Shown here: positions 1 through 7,594 of the stretch, in pieces | How positions within the stretch are numbered: the first letter of the stretch is position 1 | How the letters are laid out: every line of letters starts with the position of its first letter | Origin: Amycolatopsis rubida | GTDB lineage: Bacteria; Actinomycetota; Actinomycetes; Mycobacteriales; Pseudonocardiaceae | Reading direction: 5' to 3' | Length of the DNA: 64,000 bases | Assembly: GCF_900115345.1 (NCBI RefSeq) | Contig: NZ_FOWC01000004.1 | Span: 434,001 to 498,000, forward strand | Notes under the pieces: generated by a model | Told to the model about the DNA's origin: nothing | Databases searched by the model: none | The model's input: only the letters and a program-made list of their open reading frames with translations | Position numbers and translations under genes: made by a program

Positions 1-124
1 CTCCGGGCCGACGCGGTGGGGCCGGGCGGACAACCTCTGGACAGGGGCGGGTGCTGGGGGTACTCGCCGCCGTTCGCCGGAAAATCGGGCGACGCGAGCG
101 ATCGTCTTCGCGACAATCGCGGCC

Positions 125-856
125 GTGGAGGAAGTCGAAGTCATCGTCGCCCACCACGAACGCGCGACCCTGCGCGTCGGCGACGTGTTCCTGAAGGTCG
201 ACACCGATCAGGCGCGCGCCGACGCCGAGGTCGCGGCGATGGCGCTGGCCCCGGTCCCGACGCCGGAGATCCGGTGGCGGAAGCCGCCCGTGCTCGCGCT
301 CGCCGCGCTGCCCGGCCGCGAACTGGGCCGCCCCGGCACCCCGTCGACCGCGTCATCGGCAGCCTGGGCCGCCGCGGGAGCCGCCGCCAGGAAGCTGCAC
401 GAGGCACCGCTGCCGCCGTCGCCCGGCCTGAACCCCGACGAACTCGCCGCGGACCTCGACCGCGAATGCGCGTGGCTGATCGCGAACGACGTCCTCCCCG
501 CCGGCCTGGTCACCCGCAACCACCAGATCGCCAAAGCAGCGCTGCGCCCGTGGATCCCGGTGTTCACCCACGGCGATCTGCAGGTCGCGCACATCTTCGT
601 CGAGGGCGACGAGGTCACCGGCATCCTCGACTGGTCCGAAGCCGCCCAAGGCGACGCCCTCTTCGACCTCGCCGCCCTGACCCTCGCCCATCAAGAACAC
701 CTCGCCGACGTCATGGCCGGCTACGGCACGGACGTCGACCTCGACGTGCTCCGCGCGTGGTGGTCGCTGCGCAGCCTCCGGGTGGTCTATTGGCTGATCG
801 GACACGGCTTCGACCCGGCTCCGGAAGTCGCGGTCTTGGCGGCCCAGCTATTCTAG
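125..856 (+). CDS. aminoglycoside phosphotransferase (APH) family protein
   Basis: The 243-residue product has the APH/choline-kinase C-lobe: a Brenner-type loop HGDLQVAHIFV (around residue 155) followed by GILDWSEAAQGDALFDLA, where DW and the second Asp are the usual Mg-binding positions. The N-lobe (residues 8-90) is short and reads like the family's ATP-binding fold. The substrate cannot be told; such genes phosphorylate aminoglycosides, macrolides or small metabolites. The GTG start is chosen because a GACAAT box (112-117) sits 7 nt upstream, fitting a leaderless mRNA. The stop codon lies inside the palindrome that fronts the next gene, so the two genes are tightly packed. Family confident, substrate unknown. 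Confidence 0.8.
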   Translation: MEEVEVIVAHHERATLRVGDVFLKVDTDQARADAEVAAMALAPVPTPEIRWRKPPVLALAALPGRELGRPGTPSTASSAAWAAAGAAARKLHEAPLPPSPGLNPDELAADLDRECAWLIANDVLPAGLVTRNHQIAKAALRPWIPVFTHGDLQVAHIFVEGDEVTGILDWSEAAQGDALFDLAALTLAHQEHLADVMAGYGTDVDLDVLRAWWSLRSLRVVYWLIGHGFDPAPEVAVLAAQLF

Positions 857-870
857 CACTAGAATAGCTG
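845..870. promoter_or_regulatory. perfect operator palindrome over the PadR-GyrI promoter
   Basis: Arms CAGCTATTCTAG and its exact reverse complement are separated by CA, a 12+2+12 bp perfect dyad. It contains the stop codon of the upstream gene and a -10 box TAGAAT (860-865) placed 7 nt before the GTG at 873. Binding here would block RNA polymerase directly, as expected for autorepression by the PadR protein encoded next. Confidence 0.8.
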
Positions 871-872
871 GC

Positions 873-2042
873 GTGCCCGTCCTCACCGACGCCGAACTGA
901 CCGTCCTCGGCCTGCTCGTCGAGCAACCCCGGCACGGCTACGAACTGGAGCGGGTGATCGAGGAACGCGGCATCCGCGCCTGGACCGCACTCGGCTTCTC
1001 CTCGATCTATTACGTCCTCGACAAGCTGGCCAAGCGCGGCCTGATCGAAGCCGCCGACGGCCCCCGCTCCGGGAAGTCGCGCGCGACCTTCCAGGCCACG
1101 CCGTCCGGCGGCCAACTCTGCGCGGACGCCACCCGCGAAGCGCTCGCTGCCCGCACGCCGATCCACGCGCGCGTCCTCATCGCCATGGCCAACAGCCCCG
1201 GCCTGCCGGACGCAGAAGTGCATTCCGGACTGACCGCGCGACTCGCCGCGGTACGCGAACAACTCGCCGAAGTCCGGGCGACGCGCGCCCGCCAAGAGCC
1301 CCTGCCCGACGCCGCGGCAGCGATCTTCGATTACAGCGAAGCGATGCTCACGGCCGATCTCACCTGGACCGAGAGCGTCCTCACCGAGGAGACCGCGATG
1401 GAGAAGTACGACGTCAAGAAGGCCCACCGCGCGCTGTATGCGCCGCCGTCGAAAGACTTCACCGTCGTGGACGTCCCCGCGCTTCAGTACCTCGCCGTCG
1501 ACGGCCACGGCGACCCGAACACCGCGCCGGAGTACACGAACGCCGTCGAAGCGCTGTACGGAATCGCATACTCGGTGAAGTTCGCCAGCAAGAAAGCCCT
1601 CGGCCGGGACTTCGTCGTCGGACCGCTCGAAGGGCTGTGGCGCGCGGACGACCCCACAGTCTTCCTGACGCGGGAAAAAGCGAAGTGGGGCTGGACGATG
1701 ATGATCAATCAGCCGGACTGGGTCACCGAGGAGATGGTCCGGGAAGCAGCCGAAAGCGTCGCGAAGAAGAAGGACAACCCCGCGCTCGCCCGAGTTCGGC
1801 TACGCACACTGACCGAAGACACGAGCGTCCAGATCCTGCACCTCGGCTCGTACGACGACGAAACGCCCACACTGCACCGGCTCCACCAGGAATACCTGCC
1901 CGAGCACGGCCTGACCTTCAACGGCGACCATCACGAGATCTACCTGAGCGACCCGCGCCGCACGGCACCCGACAAGCTGAAGACCGTGCTACGGCAGCCG
2001 GTCAAGCCTCTTCGAACACGATCCGCTCTGGCGGAGTCCTGA
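873..2042 (+). CDS. PadR-type regulator fused to a GyrI-like ligand-binding domain
   Basis: Residues 1-95 are a PadR winged helix (LTVLGLLVEQPRHGYELE, then YYVLDKLAKRGLIE); residues 100-170 form the usual PadR C-terminal helices; residues 175-380 are a GyrI-like small-molecule-binding domain of the COG4832 type (starts MEKYDVKKAHRALY, contains FTVVDVPALQYLAVDGHGDPN). PadR proteins normally lack such a sensor, so the fusion probably gives a ligand-responsive repressor. The internal Met at the domain boundary suggests the GyrI part was once a separate gene. Start GTG 873 is leaderless behind TAGAAT and abuts a perfect palindrome. The 3' end overlaps the nuclease pseudogene on the other strand by about 40 nt. 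Confidence 0.85.
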   Translation: MPVLTDAELTVLGLLVEQPRHGYELERVIEERGIRAWTALGFSSIYYVLDKLAKRGLIEAADGPRSGKSRATFQATPSGGQLCADATREALAARTPIHARVLIAMANSPGLPDAEVHSGLTARLAAVREQLAEVRATRARQEPLPDAAAAIFDYSEAMLTADLTWTESVLTEETAMEKYDVKKAHRALYAPPSKDFTVVDVPALQYLAVDGHGDPNTAPEYTNAVEALYGIAYSVKFASKKALGRDFVVGPLEGLWRADDPTVFLTREKAKWGWTMMINQPDWVTEEMVREAAESVAKKKDNPALARVRLRTLTEDTSVQILHLGSYDDETPTLHRLHQEYLPEHGLTFNGDHHEIYLSDPRRTAPDKLKTVLRQPVKPLRTRSALAES

Positions 2043-2645
2043 GCTTCAGCGTCTGCTGCCGGACGGACAGGAGCGTGGGGAGTTCTGTCGCGTGCCCGTC
2101 CGGGATGGTGAAAAGCCGATCGTCCCGGGTGTCGACGCAATCCGCGAACCCGGCGTGCGAGACGCCGCCGGTTTCGTCCAGGCTCAGCTAATCGACCAAC
2201 CGGCGGAACAGTTTCGGCAACAGCACCACATCGTCGCGCAGTTGGGTGCGACTGGTCCGCGCCGCGACCGCCGCGTCGGCCATGGTCTGCCGGAGATCCG
2301 GGTAAAGCTTGGAGTAGCACGCCGGATACGCCAGCCCGGTTTCGAGGAGACGGAAATTCGCCGACGCCTTCAACGCTTTCGGATCAACGTGCATGGAGCC
2401 GCCGTCCGCAGACCGCACGCTGCCCGGGAAACGCGAACGCGGCCGTACTTGTCGGCGAACCGGGTCCGGACGTGTCCGCTCGTCTCCCCTGGCGTGCTGG
2501 CCGAAACGCGCCCGCCTTCGTCGCGCTCGACCTTCGTGAAACCGAGGTACCGCAACAGTTCCGCACCGGCGGCGTCCGCCAGTTCCGTGGGCTGGCTCCG
2601 CAGCTCAGCCCCGGCGATCCTCGGCCGGCAATGCGGAATTGGTCC
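2002..2645 (-). pseudogene. decayed SNase-like nuclease gene (actinobacterial thermonuclease-type protein)
   Basis: Fragments in three frames align in order to one actinobacterial nuclease-like protein: QPTELADAAGAELLRYLGF and FADKYGR (around 2440-2610), AFAFPG in a second frame, then MHVDPKALKASANFRLLETG through LLPKLFRRLVD in a third, then a TAG at 2188-2190 followed in frame by DTRDDRLFTIPDGHAT and PPERIVFEEA to a natural stop at 2002. Lesions are therefore two frameshifts near 2418-2435, one nonsense codon, an internal loss of about 20 codons before DDVVLLPKLF, and a missing 5' end. Family assignment is from memory of similar proteins; the gene is clearly non-functional. Confidence 0.75.
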
Positions 2646-2761
2646 GCGCCTTGAGGTTAGCCGCGTCGGCCCGGTCGGGAGAGAACCGCATCAATGTCAA
2701 CGGCACGAGAATGACGGTTGTCACCACTTGTCACGCACCGGATTCCTCCGTGCGCGCGGTG

Positions 2762-2887
2762 TTACTGGCAGGCTTCGCAGTCCGGGTCGTCGATCCGGCA
2801 GGCGGCACCGTCGACGAGCGGGAAATCGAAGTCGTCCAGAACGGGAACGACCGAGGCGGACTCTTCTGGCGCAGTGGGAGCAGGCAT
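2762..2887 (-). CDS. small 41-residue Cys-rich ORF, possible peptide precursor
   Basis: An ATG at 2887 opens a 41-codon frame with an acidic, hydrophobic leader-like half (VVPVLDDFDFPLVDG) and a tail ACRIDDPDCEACQ ending at TAA; the three Cys are spaced C-x6-C-x2-C. It lies 51 nt downstream of the cupin gene on the same strand, before the nuclease pseudogene. The acidic leader plus short Cys-rich tail resembles a ribosomal peptide precursor or a small metal-binding protein, but no modification enzyme is adjacent and the tail has no Ser or Thr for lanthionine chemistry. No convincing ribosome binding site was seen. Function unknown. Confidence 0.45.
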   Translation of the reverse strand: MPAPTAPEESASVVPVLDDFDFPLVDGAACRIDDPDCEACQ

Positions 2888-2938
2888 ATCCGTTGTAGCG
2901 CCCAAGATCGCCGAACATTCCGTGACGCCCGCCACAGC

Positions 2939-3373
2939 TCAGGCGACCCAGTCCGGAAGAATCCTGTCCCCGTCCGCCCTCGCGCAAGCCGGCACCACAC
3001 CCGTCCGGTACACCCTCGTGCTCCCCGGCGCACACGCGATCGCCACCATGCCGCTCCGCGCGTCCGCCCGCACCTGCCGCTCCGCGTCGGCAGGCAGCAC
3101 CACAGTCTCTCCCTCCCGCACGACCTCAACGACACCGCCCACGGTGATCTCCGCCGCGCCGCCGAGAATCGTCCACACCTGCTCGGTATCGAACGCATGC
3201 ACCGGCCCGACCGCACCGGGCACCATTTCGACTCTCCATACCGCCTGCCGGCTGCCGCCCTGCGTCGGCGAAGCCAACGTCGTCATCACCGCGTTGGGCG
3301 TCTCCGTCCGACGGCCGTCCCGGATCACTGCCACGCCGCTCTCCCCGTTAAGGTAGACAATTAGGTTGTCCAT
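2939..3373 (-). CDS. cupin-domain protein
   Basis: The 144-residue product has a single cupin barrel: GPVHAFDTEQVWTILGGAAEITVGG (first motif, with one His and a Glu but without the full HxH) and a second-motif region ETVVLPADAERQVRADA. Metal binding is therefore reduced or altered. It is divergent from a MarR gene and its start codon lies inside the MarR operator region, so it is the likely repressed target. Single-cupin proteins of this size serve as dioxygenases, isomerases or binding proteins; the substrate cannot be inferred. Confidence 0.8.
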   Translation of the reverse strand: MDNLIVYLNGESGVAVIRDGRRTETPNAVMTTLASPTQGGSRQAVWRVEMVPGAVGPVHAFDTEQVWTILGGAAEITVGGVVEVVREGETVVLPADAERQVRADARSGMVAIACAPGSTRVYRTGVVPACARADGDRILPDWVA

Positions 3374-3391
3374 ATAGTCAATGAGGTTGTC
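3356..3391. promoter_or_regulatory. two tandem MarR operators in the cupin/marR intergenic region
   Basis: Two 15-bp sites, GACAATTAGGTTGTC (3356-3370) and GTCAATGAGGTTGTC (3377-3391), match at 13 of 15 positions, are each dyad symmetric and are 21 bp (two helical turns) apart. Flanking AGGTAGACAA (3351-3360) and TTGTCTACCT (3387-3396) form a further 10-bp perfect inverted repeat. They cover both divergent starts, fitting autoregulation plus control of the cupin gene. Confidence 0.8.
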
Positions 3392-3396
3392 TACCT

Positions 3397-3867
3397 ATGT
3401 CAAGCGATCCACCGGGATACGAGCTGCCGCTGCGCCTGCTGTTCGCCTTCCGCGGCCTGATCGACGACCTGCACGCCGAGTTGGCGAAGCAAGGCCACCC
3501 CGGCCTGCGCCCGATGCACGGCTTCGTCTTCCAGGCAATCGGCCCGTCCGGCACCACCGCCGTGGAACTGGGCCGCACGCTCGGGGTCACCAAGCAGGCC
3601 GCGGGCAAGACGATCGACACCCTGGAACGGCTCGGCTACCTCCACCGGGAACGCGACCCAGAAGACGGCCGCCGCCTGCTGGTGCGGCTGACCGACCGGG
3701 GTCTCGATTGCCTGGCCAAGTCCGCGCAGATCTTCGACCGGTTGCGGGCGGAGTGGGCTGAGACCTTGGGCACCGGGCGGCTTCGGGCGATGGAGGAGGA
3801 TCTGCGGAAGGTCGTTTCGCCGGATTCCGCACGGCTGGATCTGCCGGGGTGGTTCTCCGGCCACTGA
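3397..3867 (+). CDS. MarR family transcriptional regulator
   Basis: A 156-residue winged-helix protein with the MarR core: GTTAVELGRTLGVTKQAAGKTIDTLERLGYLHRERDPEDGRRLLVRLTDRG (about residues 50-102), containing the recognition helix and the DxR wing. The ATG at 3397 follows the operator pair immediately; a TATAGT box (3373-3378) and a weak GAGG (3383-3386) precede it. It probably represses itself and the divergent cupin gene, and is released by a phenolic or other small ligand. Confidence 0.9.
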   Translation: MSSDPPGYELPLRLLFAFRGLIDDLHAELAKQGHPGLRPMHGFVFQAIGPSGTTAVELGRTLGVTKQAAGKTIDTLERLGYLHRERDPEDGRRLLVRLTDRGLDCLAKSAQIFDRLRAEWAETLGTGRLRAMEEDLRKVVSPDSARLDLPGWFSGH

Positions 3868-4426
3868 GCACGCGTACCAGCTTCTCCAGAGCCGAACCGA
3901 AGATGCCGTGCTCAGCGAGGACACCCTGGCCCGGCGGCGCTCCGAGCCCGAGACTGGTCAGCCGCCGCTGGATCGGCGGATTCACCCGCTCCGCGACCGG
4001 CCGACGGTCACCGCTGGCCCGGCACACCGCGATCCGATCACGCTCCTCGTCCAGTATGGCTTGGAAGCCTTCGTCGCCGGGCGCGAGCTGCTGCCCGATC
4101 CGCCGCCGGATGCGGTTCACCGCGCCCGGACAGGAAATCGCCTCCCAGCCGTGCGTCGCCGGAAGGCTGGCACGCAACGCCGCGGCCCGCTACCGCTCGG
4201 CAGCGTCCGGGCCGACCACCATGGACAGCTCGCGCATCACGTTGACCGGGGTCGCCTGGGCAATGCAGGAGATTGAGGATGACGTTCTCCCCAAGGCACC
4301 CGGCTCAGCGGTGTCCAGCCGGGTCACGCCCTTGTCATTGCGCTGCACGAGATCCACAATGGAATCGAACGCTTCACTGGCCACTCCGTCCGGCGTGATC
4401 AGCGCGAACGTCCGCCCATCCGGCAC
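3587..4426 (-). pseudogene. unrecognised gene interrupted by an in-frame TAG
   Basis: A frame opening at GTG 4426 (start FALITPDGVASEAFDSIVDL) is broken by TAG at 4190-4192 and continues in the same frame with RASLPATHGWEAISCPGAV, LDEERDRIAVCRASGDRRP and GQGVLAEHGIFGSALEKLV, i.e. one protein with a probable Trp-to-stop change (TGG to TAG). Past about 3870 the frame runs antisense through the MarR gene to a stop at 3587, so the natural end has probably been lost too. I do not recognise the family. It overlaps the end of the aminopropyltransferase gene by 28 nt and would be the last gene of that operon. Confidence 0.5.
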
Positions 4427-5253
4427 TGGCGAAGGCTCATCGGCGGAACCGTCGCCCCGCGCAACGTCAGAGCGTCAACCGACACCGGCCGGTACGGCAG
4501 CGTCTCCAACCGCGCCACCATGGTCTCCACCGGTGCCTCCACGTCCGTCCCGAAGAAAAACGCCCACTCGTGCTCCGGCGACCCGAAGTACACCGGTGCC
4601 GGGAAGACCTCCTCGAACCGGCGCCAGCACTTCACCAACGTCGAGTTCCGCCACAACGTCGGGCACCCGCCCTGATACGCCACCACCCCGCCAGGTGTCA
4701 GCAACGACCGGCACCGCGCCAAAAATTCCGTACCGTACAACCGATTGTGCTGAGCATCGGTGCCATCCTGCTCATCCGGCAGATCCACCAACACCACGTC
4801 GTACTTCTCCGCGCAGGTGTGGACGTACTCCCACCCGTCAACGTAACGCACCCGAACCGGCCCCTCGCCCCGCTCCGCCCGAGCCAGCTCGTCCGACGTG
4901 TACCCGTACGGCAGATGCTCCGCACAAAGCCGAACCGCCTCGGCGTCGATGTCCACGTGATCGACCGAGGCCCCCGCCTCGGCGGCGATCTGGCACACCA
5001 CGCCTTCACTGGACCCGACCACCAACACGCGGTCCACAGTGGACGCCAACAGCAACGCCGGAACCAGCAACGCCTCGTGGTACACCAGCTGGCTGAACTC
5101 GGTGCTCTGCCGCTCGCCGTCGCAGAACAGCGAAATCCCCTGCGCTGTTTTGCCGATCACCAGGTGCTGGCAGGCAGTCCGCGTGTCGACCAGCACGTCC
5201 GAGACGTGCCACTGCCGGGTCAGTCCCGCGCCGACCGGTTCCTCGATGTTCAA
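4399..5253 (-). CDS. speE: spermidine-synthase-like polyamine aminopropyltransferase
   Basis: The 284-residue protein has the SpeE Rossmann methyltransferase-like core: VDRVLVVGSSEGVVCQIA (dcSAM loop), VDHVDIDAEAVRLC (acidic residue of strand 2), YDVVLVDLPDEQDG (catalytic Asp region) and LTPGGVVAYQGG. It should transfer the aminopropyl group of decarboxylated AdoMet to putrescine. The start is TTG 5253, whose last two bases belong to the TGA of the upstream decarboxylase (TTGA overlap), implying translational coupling to the enzyme that supplies both its substrates. No upstream Met fits the family length. Diamine specificity is not provable from sequence. Confidence 0.8.
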   Translation of the reverse strand: MNIEEPVGAGLTRQWHVSDVLVDTRTACQHLVIGKTAQGISLFCDGERQSTEFSQLVYHEALLVPALLLASTVDRVLVVGSSEGVVCQIAAEAGASVDHVDIDAEAVRLCAEHLPYGYTSDELARAERGEGPVRVRYVDGWEYVHTCAEKYDVVLVDLPDEQDGTDAQHNRLYGTEFLARCRSLLTPGGVVAYQGGCPTLWRNSTLVKCWRRFEEVFPAPVYFGSPEHEWAFFFGTDVEAPVETMVARLETLPYRPVSVDALTLRGATVPPMSLRQCRMGGRSR

Positions 5254-6770
5254 CTGTCTTCCTGTCCTCTGTGGATAGTGGTGACCCGCGAAACGCTCGC
5301 GCCGAGCAAGTCCCGCAACAACTGAACCGCCAGCTCCGGATCCGCCTTGCGCCCGCATGTGAACACATCCACGAACGCCGATCCGCGCTCCGGATACGTG
5401 TGAATCGAAGCGTGCGACTCCGCCAGCAACGCCATCGCCGTCACCCCGTGCGGTTCGAATTGCTTGCAGGTCAGCTCGCACACCGCCGCGCCGGCCTTGT
5501 CCAGTACCCGCTCCAAGCTCTCGCACAGAAACACCGGGTCGTCGAGCAACTCCGCGGACACCCCGGAAAACTCGGCCAGCACATGCCGTCCGGCGAATTC
5601 CCCGACCCCGCCGGGCTCCCCGCCGGTGAAGTACGACCGCAACGGCGGAAACCCGTTGAACGACACCGAAGAATAACTTTGCGTGTACGCTCCAGCGTCC
5701 GGGATGTCGACGTAATCCCCCGCCCGCAACGCCAACGGCAACCGATACGGCGTGCGCTGGTAAAGCACGTCATCCCCGTCGCACGTCGGCCCCGCGACCA
5801 CAACGGGCCCGTCCGGGCCGCCATCATGCGCAGTGACCAACCGGTACGCGATGGCCTCGTTTTCCGTCTCGGCCAGCCCGCCGTACCGGCCGATGTCGAG
5901 GTACACCCAACGCTTCTCATCCGCCGCGGACTTGCGCGACACCAGCACAACCTCGCTGCGAATCACCCCGGCCGACGCCACCACCGCCCGCCCCGGCTCG
6001 AACGACAACTCAGGCGTCACCGCGAAATGCCGCCCCACCGCCTCGCGAATAACCGCCGCGTACTCCGCCAGCGGCGGCGGCTCAGTCAGATAGCCGACCG
6101 GAAATCCGCCGCCAATATTCAACCCCCGCAAGCAGACCCCGCGCTCCGCCACCGCACGAGTCACCTCGCCGGCGGCAGCGACCCCGGCTTCCCACGCCCG
6201 CGGATCGACATGCTGCGACCCGACGTGGAACGCGACCCCCTCCGGATCCAGCCCCAGCTCCGCCGCCCGCACCACCAGGTCGACCGCCATCTCGACGTCG
6301 CACCCGAACTTGCGCCCGAACGGTGTCCGCGATCCAGGACTGTCGACCAGAATCCGGCACGAGACAGTCGCCCCCGGCGCGAACTCCGCGATCTTCTCCA
6401 GCTCCGCCAGGCTGTCAAAGGTAAACCGCCGCACCCCCACGCGGTGCGCGAACTCGATGTCCCGCGCCTTCTTCACCGTGTTGCCATAGGACAGCAACTC
6501 GGGCCGCACCCCCTGCGCGAGACACAGTTCGATCTCCTCGCGCCCCGCGACATCGAACCCGGCTCCCGCTTGCCGAAGAACCCGCACGACCTCCGGCGCC
6601 GGATTAGCCTTGACCGCGTAGTACATCCGCGCTTCCGGCAGCACCTGGCGAAGCCGCTCGCAGTTCCCGCGCACCACGTCAAGGTCCACGACCAGACACG
6701 GCGTCGGCGGCTGCCGTTCCTCCAGGAACGCCCGGCAACGCTCCAGCACCCGCGAGAACCCTTCAGTCAC
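5250..6770 (-). CDS. bifunctional ornithine decarboxylase - AdoMet decarboxylase fusion
   Basis: Residues 1-390 are a fold-III PLP decarboxylase: Schiff-base Lys54 in YYAVKANP, FHVGSQ, LNIGGGFPVGY, FEPGR, and Cys330 in GPTCDGDDVLY, the ODC-type catalytic Cys. Residues 393-506 are a bacterial class pyruvoyl AdoMet decarboxylase: FEPHGVTAMALLAESHASIH, with cleavage expected between Glu451 and Ser452, then TYPE and DVFTCG with Cys472. One polypeptide thus makes putrescine and decarboxylated AdoMet, and the next gene joins them to spermidine. Such fusions are known but uncommon. Start 6770 is 24 nt after the acetyltransferase gene. Ornithine versus lysine specificity is inferred, not shown. Confidence 0.88.
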   Translation of the reverse strand: MTEGFSRVLERCRAFLEERQPPTPCLVVDLDVVRGNCERLRQVLPEARMYYAVKANPAPEVVRVLRQAGAGFDVAGREEIELCLAQGVRPELLSYGNTVKKARDIEFAHRVGVRRFTFDSLAELEKIAEFAPGATVSCRILVDSPGSRTPFGRKFGCDVEMAVDLVVRAAELGLDPEGVAFHVGSQHVDPRAWEAGVAAAGEVTRAVAERGVCLRGLNIGGGFPVGYLTEPPPLAEYAAVIREAVGRHFAVTPELSFEPGRAVVASAGVIRSEVVLVSRKSAADEKRWVYLDIGRYGGLAETENEAIAYRLVTAHDGGPDGPVVVAGPTCDGDDVLYQRTPYRLPLALRAGDYVDIPDAGAYTQSYSSVSFNGFPPLRSYFTGGEPGGVGEFAGRHVLAEFSGVSAELLDDPVFLCESLERVLDKAGAAVCELTCKQFEPHGVTAMALLAESHASIHTYPERGSAFVDVFTCGRKADPELAVQLLRDLLGASVSRVTTIHRGQEDS

Positions 6771-6794
6771 AACGCCCGAGTATAGGTGCCGTCT

Positions 6795-7550
6795 TCACCG
6801 CAGCAGCTCCGCGAGCCTCCGCTGCGCGAACCCTACGAACGGTACACAGTCCATTACTTGACAGTCCGCGGCTCCGATCTTCCCCCGCCGCACTCCGCCC
6901 GTCTCCCCGAATTCCGCCCCGACCTGAGGAAAGAAGCGCCCGTTGTCGTCCCCGACGTCGTCGGTCCGGACCCACACCCGCTCCCCGTCCACCAGGTACG
7001 GAAACCGACGAACCTTCCGCCGATGATGCGGGACCAGCGATTCGGCGTAGTGCAGGAACGAGTTCCGGTCGTGCCCGACGCCGAGCAGCAGGATCTGGGC
7101 CCGCTCCCGATACAGCCACTCGAACGGCGACCCCCGCCCCACCGCATACGCCAGCGGCTGCCGAAGAGCCGCCTCCGCCGCCCGCGCCCCCACTGCGGCT
7201 ACCGACGCCTGCGGATGCCGGCTGCGACAACTCCCGTCCCATCCCAGCACCGCGTTGGGAATCGCCCCCATCGGCGTCGCCAGTCCCGCGTGAAACAACG
7301 GCACCCGCGTCCGGGCCTCATCCACCTCGGCGTTACCGGCATGCTCCGGAAACGGATCCGCCACCTGCGGCGTAAACGCAGGCACCACCACCGTCCCCGC
7401 CGCCTGCACCAGCCCCCGAACCACAGCCTCCGCCCCGCCGTCCACCTCCCCGAACGCGGACAACGACGAATGCACGATCACCGCACCGCCGCTGACCCCC
7501 AGCTCCCGAACCCCCGCACACACCGCATCCGCGTCGACCACAACCACCAT
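6795..7550 (-). CDS. AAC(3)-family N-acetyltransferase
   Basis: The product has the antibiotic N-acetyltransferase fold signature: GGAVIVHSSLSAFGEVDGGAEAVV near the N-terminus, TVVVPAFTPQVADPF, then VGRGSPFEWLYRERAQILLLGVGHDRNSFLHYAE, the CoA/active-site region of aminoglycoside 3-N-acetyltransferases. ATG 7550 gives 251 residues, near the usual 260-270; nearby GTGs are alternatives since GGGGAG lies only 1-4 nt upstream. It sits between a P450 and the polyamine decarboxylase on one strand, so a polyamine or an amino-sugar metabolite could be the acceptor. Resistance to an aminoglycoside is the textbook role but is not demonstrated here. Confidence 0.78.
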   Translation of the reverse strand: MVVVVDADAVCAGVRELGVSGGAVIVHSSLSAFGEVDGGAEAVVRGLVQAAGTVVVPAFTPQVADPFPEHAGNAEVDEARTRVPLFHAGLATPMGAIPNAVLGWDGSCRSRHPQASVAAVGARAAEAALRQPLAYAVGRGSPFEWLYRERAQILLLGVGHDRNSFLHYAESLVPHHRRKVRRFPYLVDGERVWVRTDDVGDDNGRFFPQVGAEFGETGGVRRGKIGAADCQVMDCVPFVGFAQRRLAELLR

Positions 7551-7594
7551 TCTCCCCTGCCCCACCAATCGGCTACGAGGGAGTCGCCTCGACC

